Positions 62,568-64,000 of a stretch of DNA of 64,000 bases are shown here, one piece after another. The stretch comes from Bradyrhizobium sp. YR681 (GTDB taxonomy: Bacteria > Pseudomonadota > Alphaproteobacteria > Rhizobiales > Xanthobacteraceae). The stretch lies in the NCBI RefSeq assembly GCF_000282615.1, contig NZ_AKIY01000205.1:56885-120884 (forward strand). Reading direction: 5' to 3'. The translations under genes were made by a program, and so were the position numbers. The notes under the pieces were generated by a model, which saw only the letters and a program-made list of their open reading frames with translations, did no database searches and was not told the DNA's origin. Every line of letters starts with the position of its first letter. Position 1 is the first letter of the stretch.

Positions 62568-63299
62568 TCAAAGTGTTGGCGACTGATGCAAATAACGATC
62601 GTCGAAATCGGCCAGTTCCAGAAATTTGCGTTCATCGAGCACGGTGACGCGACCGCGGTGAAACTCGAGGATTCCCTCCTGTCGCAATTGCTTGATGACG
62701 CGATTGGCGTGGACCGCGGTGATCCCGAGGGCTTCGCCGATCTGCTCCTGTGTCATCGGCATCTCGAAATGGTCGCCGTCGACGCGTCCGATGATCCTGA
62801 GACGCTCGCGCAATTCGATCATGACATGGGCGAGCCGCGAGGGCGCGGGACGCTGGCCGACATTGACGATCCACTCGCGAAACATCGCGGCATCTATCAG
62901 CGTGTCGCGCCAGAACATCTCCGCGATATTCGGGGCGCGCCGATGCAGCTTCTGCAGCGTCTCGTGGCTGATGAAGCCCAGCGTCGAAGGCGTCAGGGTC
63001 GACAATTCATGGTCCATCACGTGCAGGAACAGGCTCATCAGATCCGGAATTTCGCCTGGAATGTGAATGGAGAGGATCTGCCGCTTGCCGTTCGCAATCG
63101 TCTTGGAGCGCACGCAGAAGCCATCCGCGATCAGACAGCAATCGGTCGCACGCTCGCCGTCACGCACCACCGGCATCTCGGCGGGGAACTGCCGCACCGA
63201 GATCGGGAGGGCCTCGATCTCCTTGATGTCGTCTTCCGAGATATTGGAGGTCAGGCGCAGGCGCCTGACCAGCGCCGCGCGGATCGCATCGCCGGTCAC
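62568..63299 (-). CDS. Crp/Fnr-family transcriptional regulator
   Basis: A 243-residue regulator. The N-terminal cyclic-nucleotide-binding-like barrel covers about 20-130 and the C-terminal helix-turn-helix is in MPMTQEQIGEALGITAVHANRVIKQLRQEGILEF. No FNR-type four-cysteine cluster is visible; the cysteine pair in ATDCCLIADGFC is not arranged for Fe-S binding. So it is not an O2-sensing FNR. Relatives in Bradyrhizobium act in stress. The gene is followed by the DUF6894 protein. Confidence 0.9.
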   Translation of the reverse strand: MTGDAIRAALVRRLRLTSNISEDDIKEIEALPISVRQFPAEMPVVRDGERATDCCLIADGFCVRSKTIANGKRQILSIHIPGEIPDLMSLFLHVMDHELSTLTPSTLGFISHETLQKLHRRAPNIAEMFWRDTLIDAAMFREWIVNVGQRPAPSRLAHVMIELRERLRIIGRVDGDHFEMPMTQEQIGEALGITAVHANRVIKQLRQEGILEFHRGRVTVLDERKFLELADFDDRYLHQSPTL

Positions 63300-63441
63300 C
63301 TAATAACTCCCGATTGCTCATGGAACTCGTGACGCCGCAGCGCCCGCAATGGAAACCCGCAATCGGCTTGCCGGGTTCCAACAAAAGTTAAGGACGCGGG
63401 TCGCGTCCGCATGGTTGGTTTCGTGCTGGAAAGGCCAAGCC

Positions 63442-63645
63442 ATGACCAAGAAACGCAACCGTACGCGCCCCGCCCTGTCACTTCAGGAGCGCCTGAACAA
63501 GTTCACCCAGGAGGCCCGCGCCGCCGCCAGGAAGCTGCCGGCCGGCGCCGAGCGCCACACGCTGCTGCAGAAGGCCCGCGACGGCGAAGCCGCCGCGGAG
63601 ATCGAACGGCTGCTATCGTCGCCCGGTCCGCAAAGCACGAAGTGA
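63442..63645 (+). CDS. Small basic hypothetical protein
   Basis: A 67-residue hydrophilic protein (MTKKRNRTRPALSLQERLNKF, then helical AAARKLPAGAERHTLLQKARDGEAAAEIERLL). Similar short proteins are common in Bradyrhizobium, with no known function. GGAAAGGCC precedes the ATG. The upstream frame (63349) is rejected as it lacks a ribosome site and crosses the promoter region. Confidence 0.65.
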   Translation: MTKKRNRTRPALSLQERLNKFTQEARAAARKLPAGAERHTLLQKARDGEAAAEIERLLSSPGPQSTK

Positions 63646-63680
63646 TCCGCGTTGCCCGGCGGCCGTGGAGCGCCGTGCCG

Positions 63681-63824
63681 TCAGTGCTTCGCCATCAACT
63701 CGAGTGCCGGAGCGAAGCGCTCGGAAAACGTCAACGCCTTGGCGTGATGGACAGCGGCAAACGACGCCGAGATCCCTGCCGAGGCGACCGCGAGCAAGGC
63801 AATTACGAAAACCAGACGGCGCAT
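63681..63824 (-). CDS. Very small secreted protein
   Basis: A 47-residue protein read directly from the minus strand: start ATG at 63824 with a strong AGGAGG site, stop TGA at 63681-63683. The N-terminal half is a signal peptide or helix (MRRLVFVIALLAVASAGISASFA|AV); the rest, HHAKALTFSERFAPALELMAKH, is short and helical. It is convergent with the small basic protein. No function is known. The strong ribosome site makes it likely real. Confidence 0.6.
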   Translation of the reverse strand: MRRLVFVIALLAVASAGISASFAAVHHAKALTFSERFAPALELMAKH

Positions 63825-64000
63825 GTTGGCCTCCTGTGTGAGCTCGACTACCCCATAGAGATGGGATCGCTCTGTTTCAGGACGGTGTCGTGCGAACAGA
63901 AAACGGCTTCGCTCAAGAGGCTGTGATCAGATCCTGGTGTCGGGCCGCGGCCGTCATACACTCATAATAGTCGCTGCCGTCTTGCGGCGGGTGCGAGCCG

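Overview
The window looks like a chromosomal stretch from a high-GC alphaproteobacterium, most likely Bradyrhizobium or a close Nitrobacteraceae relative. The reasons are strong GC3 codon bias, many ABC-type binding proteins, and several families of intergenic inverted repeats of the kind seen in Bradyrhizobium and Rhodopseudomonas (for example the 31-bp-armed element at 54710-54789). I see no tRNA, rRNA, CRISPR array, transposase, prophage or clear pseudogene. It is a dense block of catabolic and transport genes.

Layout. 1-6120: the start of an exported protein, a shikimate-dehydrogenase-like gene with a Baeyer-Villiger-type monooxygenase, and a divergent acyl-CoA ligase plus acyl-CoA dehydrogenase. 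6121-9711: a marR-FUSC-DUF1656-HlyD efflux operon. 9884-19092: an NMT1-type ABC transporter, three amidohydrolases, a SnoaL-like protein and a GntR regulator, tied together by three TGCATGCA palindromes. 19576-28683: a TetR gene followed by an operon for the lower meta-cleavage pathway (two LigI-like lactonases, DctA, GalB-type hydratase, LigK-type aldolase, a Pht5-like protein and a dehydrogenase), with a divergent TctC-type receptor and a second binding protein. 28687-35231: mixed genes (DUF2218, MarR, PepSY protein, MscS channel, DUF763, cytochrome P450).

35338-51355 appears to be a module for reductive breakdown of nicotinate or a similar N-heterocycle: ferredoxin-NADP reductase, enamidase-like amidohydrolase, MarR, a Liv-type ABC transporter, two poorly understood proteins (AA_synth and UPF0280), a 6-hydroxynicotinate-reductase-like Fe-S protein, and a NicAB-type molybdenum dehydrogenase with a fused triheme cytochrome. 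Palindromes centred on GTATAC lie in two widely spaced promoter regions of this module, with a looser relative in front of nicAB.

51544-63824: a type I extradiol dioxygenase-like gene whose promoter carries the same palindrome as the tetR promoter 26 kb away, HerA ATPase, an AhpD-like protein, a TonB siderophore receptor with PepSY partner, a P-type ATPase, a Crp/Fnr regulator and small genes. The most interesting content is regulatory: three candidate regulons (GntR/TGCATGCA, TetR/TTTGTAC-N4-GTACAAA, MarR/GTATAC) that each link physically separated genes of one catabolic module.
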